Assembly: GCA_018716005.1 (NCBI GenBank)
Contig: DVKN01000172.1
Coordinates: 1-6,964 of the forward strand
Direction: 5' to 3'
Source: Candidatus Scatomorpha stercoravium
GTDB taxonomy: Bacteria > Bacillota > Clostridia > Oscillospirales > Oscillospiraceae
Length of the DNA: 6,964 bases
Positions 6,534 to 6,964 of this stretch are shown one piece after another. The translations under genes and the position numbers were made by a program. Position 1 is the first letter of the stretch, and every line of letters begins with the position of its first letter. The notes under the pieces were generated by a model. The model did no database searches. It was not told the origin of the DNA and saw nothing but the letters and a program-made list of their open reading frames with translations.

Positions 6534-6964
6534 CTTCTGCCTTATATTGAGGGAAAATCTCTTTCCCGGTTCCTGACTTACATAGCCCTTTATCTGAAGC
6601 ATCGTCAGCTCCCCGAGCACCTGCGCTGCGGGCAGGCCGGAGCGCTCTATGATGTCGTCGACGTGGGTGTGCTTCGCCGTGACGGCGGAGACAATCTTCA
6701 GCTGTACGTCGCTGAGGCCCTCGAGCTGCTTTACGAGGTCACTATATTCTTCGGCCTCGGGCTTGTCAATGTCTTTTTTCGGCCTGAGCTTGCCGCGGCG
6801 GGGAGATTTTGCCTTTTTCGGCTCGTTCTCCTCCTCTTCCCCGTCCTCCTCCGCGGCCTTGACGCGCTCGGCGCTCTCGGCCACGGCGGCCTCGGCGAGG
6901 TCACGCGGCGGCTTCTTTACCCGTCCGGCCTCGTTGAGCGTGGGGAAGCGCCCCGTGAAGCCCG
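6531..6964 (-). CDS. dprA: DNA processing protein DprA, C-terminal part (5' end outside window)
   Basis: This reading frame enters from the window edge and supplies 143 residues before a TGA stop at 6533-6531. DprA family proteins bind single-stranded DNA and load RecA, protecting incoming DNA during natural transformation. The Rossmann-like core is outside the window. What is visible is the tail of the core or linker (GFTGRFPTLNEAG), then about 50 residues rich in Glu, Lys and Pro, then a winged-helix domain over roughly the last 65 residues. The winged helix shows the family pattern DDIIERSGLPAAQVLGEL followed by LQIKGYVSQEPGKRF. A GTG at 6884 could be taken for a start, but the frame is open upstream of it and the expected core must precede it, so I treat it as internal. 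The gene sits directly upstream of topA, the usual Bacillota arrangement. DNA around 6541-6600 is only 42% GC by count, below its neighbours. Identification rests on the winged helix plus synteny. Confidence 0.85.
   Translation of the reverse strand, partial: GFTGRFPTLNEAGRVKKPPRDLAEAAVAESAERVKAAEEDGEEEENEPKKAKSPRRGKLRPKKDIDKPEAEEYSDLVKQLEGLSDVQLKIVSAVTAKHTHVDDIIERSGLPAAQVLGELTMLQIKGYVSQEPGKRFSLNIRQK

Noticed and set aside
6882..6884. GTG as a possible start of a separate 117-residue winged-helix protein.
   Set aside because: The same frame is open upstream to the window edge with DprA-like sequence, and a complete dprA is expected before topA.
1..6964. A hidden defence system, CRISPR array, insertion sequence, tRNA or riboswitch.
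   Set aside because: Coding sequence accounts for all but 10 bases of the window, and no direct-repeat array, transposase motif or inverted-repeat pair was seen.

Overview
The window is a densely packed stretch of housekeeping genes. All seven genes lie on the minus strand, so transcription runs from high to low coordinates. In transcription order they are dprA (3' end only), topA, trmFO, plsX, acpP, rnc and a radical SAM gene whose 3' end lies beyond position 1. No RNA gene, mobile element, CRISPR array, origin or attachment site is visible, and no stretch of more than 10 bases lies between genes.

Gene content and order point to a GC-rich member of the Clostridia, perhaps an Oscillospiraceae-like gut anaerobe. 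That placement is inference. dprA-topA-trmFO is a classic Bacillota order, and plsX-acpP-rnc followed by a small radical SAM gene is familiar from Clostridia, where smc and ftsY usually come next. Ribosome-binding sites such as AAGGAGGT before plsX also fit Bacillota. Despite the GC-rich sequence, isoleucine is often encoded by ATA.

Region by region: 6531-6964 holds the last 143 codons of dprA, a charged linker plus a winged-helix domain. Positions 4094-6520 encode DNA topoisomerase I with three zinc ribbons and a Lys/Ala-rich tail built partly from a 54-bp tandem repeat. Positions 2778-4094 encode the folate/FAD-dependent tRNA U54 methyltransferase. Positions 1750-2781 (GTG start) and 1517-1753 encode PlsX and acyl carrier protein, which link fatty acid and phospholipid synthesis. 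Positions 843-1517 encode RNase III. Positions 1-846 encode the N-terminal 282 residues of a radical SAM protein.

Every junction from topA onward overlaps by 1 or 4 bases (TAATG, GTGA, ATGA, TGATG, ATGA), and dprA-topA is separated by 10 bases. This strongly suggests one polycistronic unit with translational coupling. PlsX and ACP work directly together. The others share growth-related roles in DNA supercoiling, tRNA modification and RNA processing. No novel defence or mobile system is visible. The points most worth a second look are the TopA tail repeat, the altered ACP helix II-III loop, and the radical SAM protein, whose CX3CX2C cluster motif differs from that of true Elp3.
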